64,000 bases of DNA from Halorubrum halodurans (GCF_002252985.1 NZ_NHPJ01000085.1:46548-110547), one strand, 5' to 3'. Positions 7,693 through 17,121 are shown, counted from the first letter of the stretch. The notes: generated by a model not told the origin, from the letters alone. Program-made: numbers and translations.

Positions 7693-9903
7693 CTACCGCG
7701 CGTCGAGCAGCCGCACCGGGTGCGCGGGCCGGCGGGAGAGCAGCGCGTCGAGCTGTTCGAGACACGAGGTCCCGCTCGCGACGACGGCGCGGTCCGCGGT
7801 GTCGTCCGTCGTGAACTGGTCGACGAGCGACTCGCCGACGTCGACGCTGAGGTCGTAGTACTCCGACTTGTAGCCGAAGCTCCCGGCCATGCCGCAACAC
7901 TCCACGTCCGAGGTCGCGACGTCGAAGCCGCGCTCCTCGAGGACCGAGACCGTGTGCGGCTCGAGGCCGAGCGTGCGCTGCTGGCAGTGGCTGTGGTAGG
8001 CGATCCGCTCGCCGTCGCCCGCCGCGAGCGCGTCGGCGTCCGCACCGTTCGCCAGGAGGCCGTGGACGTACTCCATCACCTCGTAGCTGTCCTCCCGCAG
8101 CGCGGCGTGTTCGTCCTCGGGGAGGAGCCGATCGTACTCCCGGCGGAACATCGCGAGGTCCGACGGCTCGATGACGACGACGTCGTGGCCCGCCGCGACG
8201 ACCGGCGAGAGCGCCTCGTAGACGGCCTCGGCGTTCGACCTGGCCGTCGCCACCATCCCCTGTGAGAGCGGGGCCCGTCCGCTCTCGCCCGCGGCCGGGA
8301 CCTCGACGCGGACGTCCAGCGCCTCGAGGACGCGGACGGCCGCCTTCCCGCGTTCGGTCCGCACGTAGTTCGTGTACGCGTCGGGGTAGAGCGCGGCCGT
8401 CCGCCGCGCCTCGTCGGGGGCCACCCGCGCCCCCCGATCCTCGAACCACTCGACGAGTGACTCGCGCTCGAACGCCGGGAGCTCGCGGCGGGCGTCGACG
8501 CCGAGCGTCCGCTCCATGAGCGAGCGGGCGGGATCGGTCCGGGCAACCCAGTTCGAGAGCGGCGCGAACGTCGAACCGAGCCGCGCCAGCGTATCGAAGT
8601 TTCCGAACAGCCGCTTCTGCGGGTCGAGCCCGCCGGGCTCCGCGTCCGGCGTGAGCCCCTCGACGAGGAAGTCGAAGTCGCCCTCCGCCCCGCGGTTGAT
8701 CCGGTCGCGGACGACGGTGTTGATCCACGGGATGTCGATCTTCACCGGACACTGGTTCACACACCGGCTACACCCCGTACAGAGGTCGTTGAACTCGGCG
8801 GCGCTCTCCTCCCCGTGGACGCCCGCCTCCCAGCCGGTGGCGATGCCGCCGGAGTACGTCTCGCCGCCGAAGGCATGTCCGCCGACGTGCTGGAAGTTCG
8901 CACACGAGTTCGCACACGCCGAACACCGGATACAGTACAGCGTCTCCCGCAGGTCGTCGTCCTCGCGCATCGCCATGCGGCCGTTGTCGATGAGCACGAG
9001 GTGGAACTCGCGGTCGTCGCCCGACTCCAGGGGGCGTTCGTCGTCGGACCCCGCTCCCGCCCCGTCGCCGAACGTCGGCGAGTCGCCGGGCGGCGTGAAA
9101 AGCGAGAGGTAGGAGGTGAGGTCCTGTCCGGTCCCCGACCGGCCGATGAGTTCGACGAACGGCCGGAGGTCCTCGACGTTCGGAATCACCTTCTCGACGC
9201 CCGCGACCGCGACGTGGGTGTCCGTCGCCTGAACGCACTTCCGGGCGTTCCCCTCGCTCGTGACGAGCGCGAGCGTGCCGGTGTCGGCCGTGACGAAGTT
9301 CGCGCCCGTCATGCCGACCTCCGCGTCCAGTATCCGCTCGCCGAGGTACTCGCGAGCGAACCGGGTCAGCTCCTCGGCGGTCTCGAGCGGCTCGTCGGGC
9401 TCGAACACCTCGTTGAACAGGTCCGCGATCTCCTCGCGGGACTTGTGGATGGCCGGCGCGACGATGTGTGAGGGGGCCTCGTCGGCCACTTGGAGGACGA
9501 ACTCGGCGAGGTCGGTCTCCCAGACGTCCGCGCCGCCGGCCTCGAGCGCGTCGTTCACCTCGATCTCCTCGCTCGTCATCGACTTCGATTTCACCACGCT
9601 CCGGCCGTCGACGACCTCCTCGATGTACCGGTTCGCGTCGTCGGCGTCGTCGGCGAGGTACACGCTGCCGCCGTCGGCCTCGACCGCCTCGGTGACCCGG
9701 TCGAGGAGCTCCGGGAGCCGTTCGATCGCGTCCTCCTTGATCGCGCGGGCCTCGTCTTTGAGTTCCTCGTAGTCCTCGAGGGCCGCCGTGGACTCGTAGC
9801 GGCCCTCGTTGAACACCCGCGTGTTCTCGTGGACGCTGTCGCCCTCGGTGTCGAGCAGGCGACGGATGCGTTCGGCCTTCCGCCGGCGGTCGTCGACGCT
9901 CAT
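7693..9903 (-). CDS. LutB/LutA-like fusion: LUD domain, two 4Fe-4S clusters and CCG domain
   Basis: A 736-residue protein. An N-terminal LUD domain runs to about residue 300 and contains VTADTGTLALVTSEGNARK. It is followed by two ferredoxin-type cysteine clusters (CIRCSACANSC and CTGCSRCVNQC) and a C-terminal cysteine-rich CCG domain with HSHCQQRT and CCGMAGSFGYKSEYYDL. This equals bacterial LutB joined to a LutA/GlcF-type domain. LutABC oxidise L-lactate, and the CCG/FeS parts pass electrons onward. The gene directly follows lutC with no gap and is divergent from a lactate permease, which supports a role in lactate (or other 2-hydroxyacid) oxidation. The in-frame fusion is the notable variation. 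Confidence 0.87.
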   Translation of the reverse strand: MSVDDRRRKAERIRRLLDTEGDSVHENTRVFNEGRYESTAALEDYEELKDEARAIKEDAIERLPELLDRVTEAVEADGGSVYLADDADDANRYIEEVVDGRSVVKSKSMTSEEIEVNDALEAGGADVWETDLAEFVLQVADEAPSHIVAPAIHKSREEIADLFNEVFEPDEPLETAEELTRFAREYLGERILDAEVGMTGANFVTADTGTLALVTSEGNARKCVQATDTHVAVAGVEKVIPNVEDLRPFVELIGRSGTGQDLTSYLSLFTPPGDSPTFGDGAGAGSDDERPLESGDDREFHLVLIDNGRMAMREDDDLRETLYCIRCSACANSCANFQHVGGHAFGGETYSGGIATGWEAGVHGEESAAEFNDLCTGCSRCVNQCPVKIDIPWINTVVRDRINRGAEGDFDFLVEGLTPDAEPGGLDPQKRLFGNFDTLARLGSTFAPLSNWVARTDPARSLMERTLGVDARRELPAFERESLVEWFEDRGARVAPDEARRTAALYPDAYTNYVRTERGKAAVRVLEALDVRVEVPAAGESGRAPLSQGMVATARSNAEAVYEALSPVVAAGHDVVVIEPSDLAMFRREYDRLLPEDEHAALREDSYEVMEYVHGLLANGADADALAAGDGERIAYHSHCQQRTLGLEPHTVSVLEERGFDVATSDVECCGMAGSFGYKSEYYDLSVDVGESLVDQFTTDDTADRAVVASGTSCLEQLDALLSRRPAHPVRLLDAR

Positions 9904-10410
9904 CTATCGGTCCTCCAGCAGCACGACCGTGACGTCCATCGGCCCATGGGCTCCCTTCACGAGCGCGCCCATGTCCGCGGTCGCGCTCGGGCCCGTCGCG
10001 ATGACGGCCTGTCCGGCGCCGGAACGCACGTCCTCGGCGAGCCGGTCGAACGTCGCGTCCATGTCCGGGAGGAGGTCGCTGGCGGCGAGGACGGCGACGT
10101 GTTCGTCGGCGTAGAGGCTGACGGGCTCCTCGCCGTCGGGTCCTCCCTGGATGACGACGGAGCCGTAGTCGGCGATGCCGTACCCGGCGGCGGTGACGCC
10201 GGTCGCCGCGGCCTCGAGGTCCGCCACCGTCGGGTCGGTCTCCACGGCGGCCGGGAGCGCGACCCCCTCGAACGGGAGCGGCGTGCCGACCGCGGGCGCG
10301 TCGAGACGCGGCGCGAGCGTCGACTCGAACTCCCCGGCCGTCGTCCGAACGAGTTCGACCCCGAGGTCGGCGACCGACGACTCGAAGGTCGCGAGCGGTT
10401 CGGTTGACAT
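9904..10410 (-). CDS. lutC: LutC-like LUD domain protein
   Basis: A 168-residue protein starting MSTEPLATFESSVADLGVEL. The LUD fold is recognised from GIADYGSVVIQGGPDGEEPVSLY and the C-terminal ATGPSATADMGALVKGAHGP segment. The start at 10410 is chosen over a longer in-frame ORF because family members begin just before this motif. Its stop codon touches the start codon of the LutB/LutA-like gene, so the two are co-translated. LutC is required with LutA and LutB for lactate oxidation in Bacillus. Its biochemical role is not settled. Confidence 0.85.
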   Translation of the reverse strand: MSTEPLATFESSVADLGVELVRTTAGEFESTLAPRLDAPAVGTPLPFEGVALPAAVETDPTVADLEAAATGVTAAGYGIADYGSVVIQGGPDGEEPVSLYADEHVAVLAASDLLPDMDATFDRLAEDVRSGAGQAVIATGPSATADMGALVKGAHGPMDVTVVLLEDR

Positions 10411-10532
10411 GTGCCGTCGGTTCACCCAACAGCCTAATGGGCGTTTCCCTCCGGCGTCGGCGCGGGACATGTCACGGATCTCGGCCGCCGGGACCCCGTC
10501 TCTCACGCCGACATCTCGCCCGTGGTGTCAGG

Positions 10533-10550
10533 CGAAAGAAAGTTACATAT
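10533..10550 (+). promoter_or_regulatory. Likely BRE/TATA element of lctP
   Basis: The stretch CGAAAGAAAGTTACATAT has a purine-rich BRE followed by a TATA-like box. It lies about 45 bases upstream of the permease ATG, predicting a short leader of about 20 bases. It sits in the 181-base divergent region between lutC and lctP, where a shared regulator could bind. Confidence 0.5.
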
Positions 10551-10591
10551 GGGTGCTCGCGTGACGACGACACGGATCCGACATCACGACC

Positions 10592-12304
10592 ATGACGACC
10601 GTACTCACACTCGCCCTCGTCGGCGTCATCCCGATCGGCGTCGCGTTCGTCCTGCTCGCCGGACTCCGGTGGTCCGCGGCCCGCGCGATGGGCGTCGGGT
10701 GGCTGCTCGCCGGCGGCATCGGACTCACGTACTGGCGGATGGAGGCCGACTGGCTGGTGGCGTCGGCCCTCTACGGCGCGCTTCAGGCCGTCGACATCAT
10801 TCTCATCGTCTTCGGCGCCATCCTGCTCATGAACTACCTCGAGGGAAGCGGCGCGATCGCCACCATCAGGTGGTACTTCGGCCAGATCGAGGAGGACCGC
10901 CGCATCCAGGTGTTGCTCATCGGTCTGGGATTCATGACCGTCATCGAGGGCGCGGCGGGGTTCGGCACGCCGGGCGCGCTCGCCGCGCCGCTGTTCATCG
11001 GCCTCGGGTTCCCGCCGCTCGCCGCCGCGGTGTTCGGGCTCTTCTTTAACGCCCCGAACCCTCCCTTCGGTGCGGCCGGAACGCCCGTCATCGGCGGCAC
11101 CGGCGCGGTCATCGAACCGGCGCTGCCCGGCGCGATGGGCGTCACGGAGTTCCTCTCGATGGTCTCCGCGTGGTCCGGCGTCGTCACCGGACTCACGTAC
11201 GTGTTCTGGGGGCTGCTCGGCGTCTTCTTCCTCACGTACTGGTTCGGCGACGCCGACGGCGGGCGCAGCGCCGCGGCGGCGGCCCGTGACACGCTCCCCA
11301 TCGCGCCGTTCGCGCTCCTGCTCGGGGCCATCACCGGCGGCACGCAGCTCGCGATCGCCTGGGTCGTCGGCCCGGCGCTCCCCGACATCGCGGCCGGGTT
11401 CGTCGTGCTCGCGGTCGGGCTGCTCCTCGCGAACAACGACGTCCTCGTTCCCGACCGCGAGTGGGAGTTCCCGGACGACTCGACGTGGAGCGACACGTGG
11501 CTCGGCGGCCTCGACCTCGACGAGATCTCTCGAGACCAGCCGAAAAAGGAGATGTCCGTCCTGCTCGCGTGGACGCCCTACCTGCTCGTCGCGGTCGCGC
11601 TGCTGCTCACGCGGTGGCCGGACCTGTCCGTCGCGGGCACTGACGTCCTCCCGTGGATACAGAGCTTCTCCCTCTCCCTCGAGTCGATCCTCGGAACGGA
11701 GCTCGGATACACGCTTCAGTACCTCTATCTCCCCGGAACGATGCCGTTCGTTCCCATCGCCGTCCTCACCGGCTTCCTCCACCGGATGGATCTCGACGAG
11801 ATGGGCGCGGCGTGGCGACGGTCGGTCGAGCAGGTCGCGCCCGCCGCGCTCACCCTCGTCATCGCCGTCTCGATGACGCAGATCATGATCCAGTCACAGA
11901 CGAACGCCGCCGGTCTCCTCGGCATGATGGAGGCGCTCAGCCGGGCGCTCGCGATGGGAGCCGGTGGGCTGTTGCCAGTGGTCTCGCCGTGGGTCGGCGC
12001 CATCGGCTCCTTCATGACCGGGAGCAACACGTCCTCGAACATCCTCTTCAGCGTGCTCCAGTACGACGCCGCCGCGGCGGTCGGCCTCTCCCGCACGATC
12101 GTCGTCAGCCTCCAGAACGTCGGCGGCGGGCTCGGGAACATGGTCTCCGTGCTGAACGTCGCCGCCATCTGCGGCGTCGTCGGGATCACCGGGCGCGAGG
12201 GCGACCTCCTGCGGAAGGCCATCGTCCCGATGGCGATCTTCGCCCTCTTCGCCGGGCTGTTCGGCATGCTGCTGACGTACGTCCTGGTCCCCGGCCTGTT
12301 CTGA
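10592..12304 (+). CDS. lctP: L-lactate permease
   Basis: A 570-residue, highly hydrophobic protein with about 13-14 membrane segments. Family hallmarks are the region around GFMTVIEGAAGFGTPGALAA near residues 112-131 and the FNAPNPPFGAAGTPVIGG stretch after it. Near the C-terminus, MTGSNTSSNILFSVLQ is the second conserved LctP motif. LctP proteins import lactate or glycolate by proton (or sodium) symport. Being divergent from the LutBA/LutC genes, it completes a plausible uptake-and-oxidation locus for lactate. Confidence 0.92.
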   Translation: MTTVLTLALVGVIPIGVAFVLLAGLRWSAARAMGVGWLLAGGIGLTYWRMEADWLVASALYGALQAVDIILIVFGAILLMNYLEGSGAIATIRWYFGQIEEDRRIQVLLIGLGFMTVIEGAAGFGTPGALAAPLFIGLGFPPLAAAVFGLFFNAPNPPFGAAGTPVIGGTGAVIEPALPGAMGVTEFLSMVSAWSGVVTGLTYVFWGLLGVFFLTYWFGDADGGRSAAAAARDTLPIAPFALLLGAITGGTQLAIAWVVGPALPDIAAGFVVLAVGLLLANNDVLVPDREWEFPDDSTWSDTWLGGLDLDEISRDQPKKEMSVLLAWTPYLLVAVALLLTRWPDLSVAGTDVLPWIQSFSLSLESILGTELGYTLQYLYLPGTMPFVPIAVLTGFLHRMDLDEMGAAWRRSVEQVAPAALTLVIAVSMTQIMIQSQTNAAGLLGMMEALSRALAMGAGGLLPVVSPWVGAIGSFMTGSNTSSNILFSVLQYDAAAAVGLSRTIVVSLQNVGGGLGNMVSVLNVAAICGVVGITGREGDLLRKAIVPMAIFALFAGLFGMLLTYVLVPGLF

Positions 12305-12444
12305 ACGTCCGCGTTCACCGCCGTTTTCCCCGGCCTCAGCGACCGACCCGCCGACCGAGCCGTTCCGTTCCCGTCGGAACGGGCGCCCCGCGATCGGGTC
12401 ACGCGGGGCACCGCGAGCGCGTGCCGCGACGGACTCGGGTCCCG

Positions 12445-14181
12445 TCAGCGCAGCGCGTCGAGGTCGAACTCGAAGGCGGCGACGGGCACCTCCAGGTCGT
12501 GCTCGACGAGCACTTCGGGGTGGACCTCGCCGATCACGCCGACGGACTCGCCGTCGACGACGACGCTCGCGGTCCGCCCGTCGATGAACGTCGGGTGCGC
12601 GGTCCGCGGCGTCTCCAGCTCGGCGCCGAAGTCGTCACACACCGCCTGGAGTCGGCCCTTCGCGGCCTCGTAGGAGGCGTCCCGGCGCGCGACCGCGCCG
12701 GCGACGTGGCGGGACTCCGCCACGCTCGTGTTCTCCGATTCGTCGCGCTCGGCGACGAAGCCGATCTCGGCGACGTCCTGCGGGTAGGCGTTGTGGGTGT
12801 TGCCCTCGAGCAGGAGCAGCAGCGACGGGAGCGCCCACGTCCGCAGCTGGGTGTACTCCTCGCTGTACGGCTCCGTGATCGCGACCGGGTCGCCGCCGCC
12901 GAAGGCGTCGGTTCCCGGCTCCAGGTTCATGCGGTCGTAGTTCTCGACCCCGCTCGTCATGTGGAAGTTGAGCAGGTCCTCGAAGCCGAGCCCGACGAGG
13001 CTCGTCCGGACGGCGTCCTCGAGGCGGGTGCGCTCGTGTCGCCCGCCGACGGTGCCCACGTCGGGGTAGCGCGGCTCCAGGCGGTCGAAGCCGTACGCAC
13101 GTCCCACGTCGTCGACCAGATCGAGCGGGTGGAGCACGTCCACGCGGTACGGCGGGATCTCCACCTCGTAGGTCACCTCCTCGCCGAGCGAGTACGTCGC
13201 GTCCAGCCCGGAGCGCTCGAAGCAGTCGACGACCTCCTCGGGTTCGAAATCGACGCCGAGTAAGGTCTCGATCCGGTCGTGGGAGACCGACTTCTCGTCG
13301 ACCTCGAGGTTCGGGCGGACGAGGTCGGCGCCGTACTCCGCGGGATGGGTCGCGCCGTCGGCGTACGCGACCTCGACCTCCTCGATCGTCGCGCCGCGCG
13401 CGGAGAGCGCGTAACAGACGATCGTACACATCTTGTCGATCGTCCACTGGTCCGTGCCGGTGAGCTCGACGAGCAGCTCGCGGGACCCGGTGTCCACCTC
13501 GGTCCGCCGCCCGTTGATCACCGGCGGGAACGAGAACAGCCCGAGCTCGTCGTAGATCGCGGGATAGCGGTCGTACTCGCGCACGAGGTCGGCGTACGTC
13601 CGGCCGGTGTCGTGTCCCTCGAGGACTTCGGCGGGCGTGAGCTCGTCGGTCGCGTCGAGCGGGACGAACGTCTCGCCGTCCGGCTCGATCCCGCGGTAGG
13701 TGATCGACCGCTCCGCGCCCTCCCGCAGCGGCGCGCCCTTGATCATCGCCAGGTCGTGGATCCCGATCGCGCCCTTCGCGCGGCCGCGACCCATCGTGGC
13801 GTGGAGCTTCTCCTGGAGCTGGATCAGCGACTCGAGGGCGGACTCGTCGAGGTCGACGCCGCGGACCACCGCGCCCGTGACGTAGGGGCGCTCGTCGGGC
13901 ACCGACTCGTCGACCTCGATGGTCCACTCGGCGTCGTTGACCTCGGGGACGTACACCCCGCGGTCGTCGCCGTAGTGGTAGCGCAGCGAGCGCGCGACGC
14001 CCTCGACCGAGAGCCGGTCGAGCCGGTCGGGCGCGAACTCGAACTGGAGCTCGCCGTCGTCGGTCTCCCCCTCGAACTCCAAGCCGAGCCCGAAGAGGTC
14101 CTCTCTGAACTCCTCGTCCGTCTTCTCCGTGCGGCCGGTGAGCCCGCGGAGCGCGTCGGGGTCGACGTCGACGACGGGCAT
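12445..14181 (-). CDS. pheT: Phenylalanyl-tRNA synthetase beta subunit
   Basis: A 578-residue archaeal-type PheT. The start MPVVDVDPDALRGLTG is set by overlap: the ATG shares one base with the pheS stop codon. The B3/B4 editing domain and B5 domain are visible; the catalytic-like C-terminal module follows, with FEDLLNFHMTSG and LRTWALPSLLLLLEGN. It forms the alpha2-beta2 enzyme with PheS, contributing tRNA binding and removal of mis-attached tyrosine. The length fits the archaeal form, which lacks the extended N-terminal tRNA-binding domain of bacteria. Confidence 0.94.
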   Translation of the reverse strand: MPVVDVDPDALRGLTGRTEKTDEEFREDLFGLGLEFEGETDDGELQFEFAPDRLDRLSVEGVARSLRYHYGDDRGVYVPEVNDAEWTIEVDESVPDERPYVTGAVVRGVDLDESALESLIQLQEKLHATMGRGRAKGAIGIHDLAMIKGAPLREGAERSITYRGIEPDGETFVPLDATDELTPAEVLEGHDTGRTYADLVREYDRYPAIYDELGLFSFPPVINGRRTEVDTGSRELLVELTGTDQWTIDKMCTIVCYALSARGATIEEVEVAYADGATHPAEYGADLVRPNLEVDEKSVSHDRIETLLGVDFEPEEVVDCFERSGLDATYSLGEEVTYEVEIPPYRVDVLHPLDLVDDVGRAYGFDRLEPRYPDVGTVGGRHERTRLEDAVRTSLVGLGFEDLLNFHMTSGVENYDRMNLEPGTDAFGGGDPVAITEPYSEEYTQLRTWALPSLLLLLEGNTHNAYPQDVAEIGFVAERDESENTSVAESRHVAGAVARRDASYEAAKGRLQAVCDDFGAELETPRTAHPTFIDGRTASVVVDGESVGVIGEVHPEVLVEHDLEVPVAAFEFDLDALR

Positions 14182-15686
14182 CAGTAGCTCACCTCCGCGT
14201 TCCGCAGGAAGTCGATGTCGGCCAACGTTCCGTGGAGGTCGCGGATGTCCTCCGCGCCGGTGGTGAGCATCGCGAGCCGCTCGAGGGCGAGCCCCCACGC
14301 CATCACGTCGCAGTCGACGCCGAGGGGCCCGGTCACCTCCTCGCGGAAGATGCCGGAGTTGCCGATCTCGATCTCCTCGCCGGTCTCGGGGTGGTCGCCG
14401 AACAGCTCGAAGGAGGGCTCGGTGTAGGGGTTGTAGTGCGGTTTAAACCGGATGTCCGTGATCCCGAACTGGCGGTAGAACTCCTCGAAGGTGCCCATCA
14501 GGTCGCGCACCGAGAGGTCCTCGGCCATCACCCACCCCTCGATCTGGAAGAACTCGAGCAGGTGCGTCGGGTCGAGCGTATCGTTGCGGTACACCTTCTC
14601 GACGGAGAAGTACCGCTGGGGCGGCTCCAGCTCCGCGCCCGCGTACCCCGAGAGGTACCGCATCGACAGCGAGGTGGTGTGCCCGCGGAGGGCCACCTCG
14701 CGCGCGAAGTCGGCGGACCACGGCGAGTGGTAGCCGTCGCCGTCCTCGCCCCACCCGTCGCGGTGGGCGGTCTCGACGCGGTCGATCAGGGCGGGAGGGA
14801 TCTCCGCCATCGGCTCCACGTCCAGCGCGAACCGGTCCCAGTGGGTCCGCGCCGGGTGGTCCTGGGGCATGAACAGGCAGTCGTTGATCCAGAAGTCGCT
14901 GTCGGCGTGGGGGCCCTCCATCTCCTGAAAGCCCATGCCGACGAGCACGTCCTTCACGCGGTCGGCGGTCCGGCGGAGCACGTGTTTCCGGCCGCCCTCG
15001 ACCGCCGGCGCGTCCGCTTCGACGTTGTACTCGGCGAACTCGACGTCCGCCCACTCCCCGCTGGCGAGGAGCTCCGGGGTCACCTGGCCGACCGTCTCGG
15101 CCGCCTCGACGCCCTCCATCAGCGCGTCGACGCCCGCGTCGGTGAGCGTGACCGCGCGGGTGGTGCGCTCGGCGAGATCGACGAGCCCGCGTGAGGCGAG
15201 CCGGTCGAGGACGCCCTCGTCGTCGACGCTCCCGCCGTCGGCGAGCGTCTCGAGCGCGGTCGCCTCGGGATCCCCGTCGGGATCGGCGGCCGGATCGACC
15301 GTCAGATCGCCCGAGTCGATCGTTCCGAGCCCCTTCCGCGGGAGGTTCGCGAGCGCGATGTCGACCTCGGGACCCGCCAGGTCGGCGCGGCCGATGACCT
15401 CGCCCATCGGGGCGGCCGACGAGGCCGCCCCGGCGTCGACCGCCGCCCGGTAGAGCCGCGTCTCGGGGAGGCCGTCGGCGACGTAGTCGCGCCCCTCCTC
15501 CGTGAGTTCGGCGACCGCCGTCGTCGTCTCGGTCACGGCGAGCAGCCCCTCATCGCGCAGGTCGAAGGCCGCGCCGGTGACGGTCTCGGGTTTCAGGCCC
15601 GTCTCGGTCGCGATCTCGTCCATCGTCCGTTCGTCCGTCGCGCTCGCGGCCTCGAGGACCGCGAGCTGTCGTTCCGGGAGTCGCAT
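14181..15686 (-). CDS. pheS: Phenylalanyl-tRNA synthetase alpha subunit
   Basis: A 501-residue archaeal PheS. The N-terminal part holds winged-helix-like repeats (ERQLAVLEAASATDERTMDEI and two related segments). The class II catalytic core shows motif 2 around YFSVEKVYRNDTLDPTHL and motif 3 near MAWGLALERLAML. PheS binds ATP and phenylalanine and charges tRNA-Phe. Its TGA overlaps the pheT start by one base, so the subunits are translated in coupled fashion. The operon promoter must lie just upstream of 15686. Confidence 0.95.
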   Translation of the reverse strand: MRLPERQLAVLEAASATDERTMDEIATETGLKPETVTGAAFDLRDEGLLAVTETTTAVAELTEEGRDYVADGLPETRLYRAAVDAGAASSAAPMGEVIGRADLAGPEVDIALANLPRKGLGTIDSGDLTVDPAADPDGDPEATALETLADGGSVDDEGVLDRLASRGLVDLAERTTRAVTLTDAGVDALMEGVEAAETVGQVTPELLASGEWADVEFAEYNVEADAPAVEGGRKHVLRRTADRVKDVLVGMGFQEMEGPHADSDFWINDCLFMPQDHPARTHWDRFALDVEPMAEIPPALIDRVETAHRDGWGEDGDGYHSPWSADFAREVALRGHTTSLSMRYLSGYAGAELEPPQRYFSVEKVYRNDTLDPTHLLEFFQIEGWVMAEDLSVRDLMGTFEEFYRQFGITDIRFKPHYNPYTEPSFELFGDHPETGEEIEIGNSGIFREEVTGPLGVDCDVMAWGLALERLAMLTTGAEDIRDLHGTLADIDFLRNAEVSY

Positions 15687-15854
15687 TCGGTTGTGTGGAT
15701 ACGTGTGTGGCTGGGTGGTAACGGTTCCGGCACGTCGCCGGCGCGGTGCGTGGCGGCGAGGACGGGAGCGCGATCCGCGGGGACCGCCCCGTCGCCGCCG
15801 GCCGAACCGCGCGGTTTCACCGACCCGCCGCGGGACGGCTCCGCCGCGCGCGTC

Positions 15855-15929
15855 TCAGTCGAAGAACGGCTCGAACGCGTCGCCGTCGGCTTCCCTGGCG
15901 ATACCCTCGCAGGCGCGTTCGAGTGCCAT
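15855..15929 (-). CDS. Candidate 24-residue leaderless microprotein
   Basis: Between pheS and the HalOD1 gene is a 380-base region. It holds an ATG at 15929 that opens a 24-codon frame, MALERACEGIAREADGDAFE followed by PFFD. A TATA-like box read on the minus strand, GTATAAT with a CGAAAC-like BRE, lies at about 15954-15966, some 25-30 bases upstream. This is the correct spacing for a leaderless haloarchaeal transcript. The acidic composition is normal for this proteome. The protein is not recognised. The promoter geometry is the main support, and the frame is short enough to arise by chance. Confidence 0.42.
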   Translation of the reverse strand: MALERACEGIAREADGDAFEPFFD

Positions 15930-16037
15930 GTGCGCCCGTGGAGCGTGCGCCCGATTATACGTTTCGCTCGATCCGCCGCGCCGGACGCTCCCCGCCCGAG
16001 TCTGGTGGTTATCCGACCCGATAACCGGCGGGGAGCG

Positions 16038-16045
16038 TTTATATA
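16038..16045 (+). promoter_or_regulatory. TATA box of the HalOD1 gene
   Basis: TTTATATA centred about 26 bases upstream of the ATG at 16067 is a strong archaeal TATA box, implying a leaderless transcript. Confidence 0.75.
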
Positions 16046-16066
16046 TCGACGGGCCAAGGGAGCGCC

Positions 16067-16372
16067 ATGAGCAGCGTCACGACGAACGTCTCCGATGCCG
16101 GATCGCCGTCCGAGTCGGTCCGGATCGCACACGGCCATGACGAGCGACTACCGAGCCTCGCCGTCGTCGAGGCGCTCGCCGATCTCGCCGGCGTGAATCC
16201 CAACGGGCTCGGCGACGAGGCGGGGATCGTCCTGTACGACCACGTCGACCCCGACGCGCTCGACAGGCTCGTCACCCATCGTTCCGACGGCGACGTCGAC
16301 CTCTCGTTCACCGTGGGGGCGTACGAGGTGCGGGTCGACTCCGACGAGGTCGTCGCCCGTCCCGCGGAGTAG
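16067..16372 (+). CDS. HalOD1 output domain protein
   Basis: A 101-residue protein whose residues 30-98 match the haloarchaeal HalOD1 domain: SLAVVEALADLAGVNPNGL, LYDHVDPDALDRLV, then DVDLSFTVGAYEVRVDSDEV. HalOD1 is a small domain found alone or fused to receivers and presumed to be a signalling output module; no mechanism is established. A second HalOD1 protein is encoded at 32197-32523. The gene stands alone with its own TATA box. Confidence 0.85.
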   Translation: MSSVTTNVSDAGSPSESVRIAHGHDERLPSLAVVEALADLAGVNPNGLGDEAGIVLYDHVDPDALDRLVTHRSDGDVDLSFTVGAYEVRVDSDEVVARPAE

Positions 16373-16395
16373 CCGTCCCGCGGAACGGCGCGTTC

Positions 16396-17055
16396 TCAGG
16401 CGTCGTCCGCCGCCCGTTCCCGGAGCGCCGCGATCCGGTCGCCGAGCGGAGGTTGGACCTCGAACCACGTCGACCAGTCGCCCGTCTCGGGCTCGACCCC
16501 GCGTCGTTCCGCGACCGTCTCGAAGGCGTCGGCGACCCGAGCGGCCCCGACCGCGTCGGCGGCGCGGTCGTCGGCCGCGTACTGGACCCGCCGTCCGACC
16601 CAGAAGGAGGCGAGCCCGATCGCGACGAGGGCGGAGAAGCCGGCGTCGAACGCCACGGCCGTCGTCACGATCGCGGTGAGGAGCCCGACGACGACCGCGA
16701 TCGCGACGGCGCGGAACTCGGCGTAGTACGTCCGGACGCGACCCGCCTCGGCGGCGAGGAGCCCGAGCGCGACCTCCTCGTTCAGCTCCCCGAGAACGGC
16801 CTCGGTGAGAAGGAGCACCCGCCGGCGCGGCGGCCCCTCGACGGAGACCTCGATCGCGTCCGGGTCGGCACCCTCCACGACGGCGACCCGGTCGACCGAG
16901 AGGCCGGCCTCGCGGCGGAGCTCGTCGAGCGCCGCGCGCTCGGGACCGGTCGGCTCCCGGAGGTCCCGGAACCGATCCGCCGCGTAGAGGGGGCCCACCG
17001 CGACGGCGAGGAACGCGAGGACGACGACGCCGACGAGGAACGCGGCCGTGAGCAT
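16396..17055 (-). CDS. M48-like membrane protein with degenerate protease motif
   Basis: A 219-residue protein with one N-terminal membrane helix and two central helices. Its layout follows HtpX/M48 peptidases: a first helix, a soluble region ending in LLLTEAVLGELNEEVALGLLAAEAGR, two helices, then QYAADDRAADAVGAARVADAFE and a PPLGDRIAALRE tail. At the place of the expected HExxH zinc motif the sequence reads LAAEAGR, so both histidines are missing; the AADDRAAD segment resembles the third-ligand helix. I infer a non-catalytic M48 relative. Its function is unknown. Confidence 0.6.
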   Translation of the reverse strand: MLTAAFLVGVVVLAFLAVAVGPLYAADRFRDLREPTGPERAALDELRREAGLSVDRVAVVEGADPDAIEVSVEGPPRRRVLLLTEAVLGELNEEVALGLLAAEAGRVRTYYAEFRAVAIAVVVGLLTAIVTTAVAFDAGFSALVAIGLASFWVGRRVQYAADDRAADAVGAARVADAFETVAERRGVEPETGDWSTWFEVQPPLGDRIAALRERAADDA

Positions 17056-17121
17056 CGGCCGATCGTCGAGCCCGCCGCGGCTAAAACCACGCGGTCCCGG
17101 CGACTGCCCTCTCGACCCCCG

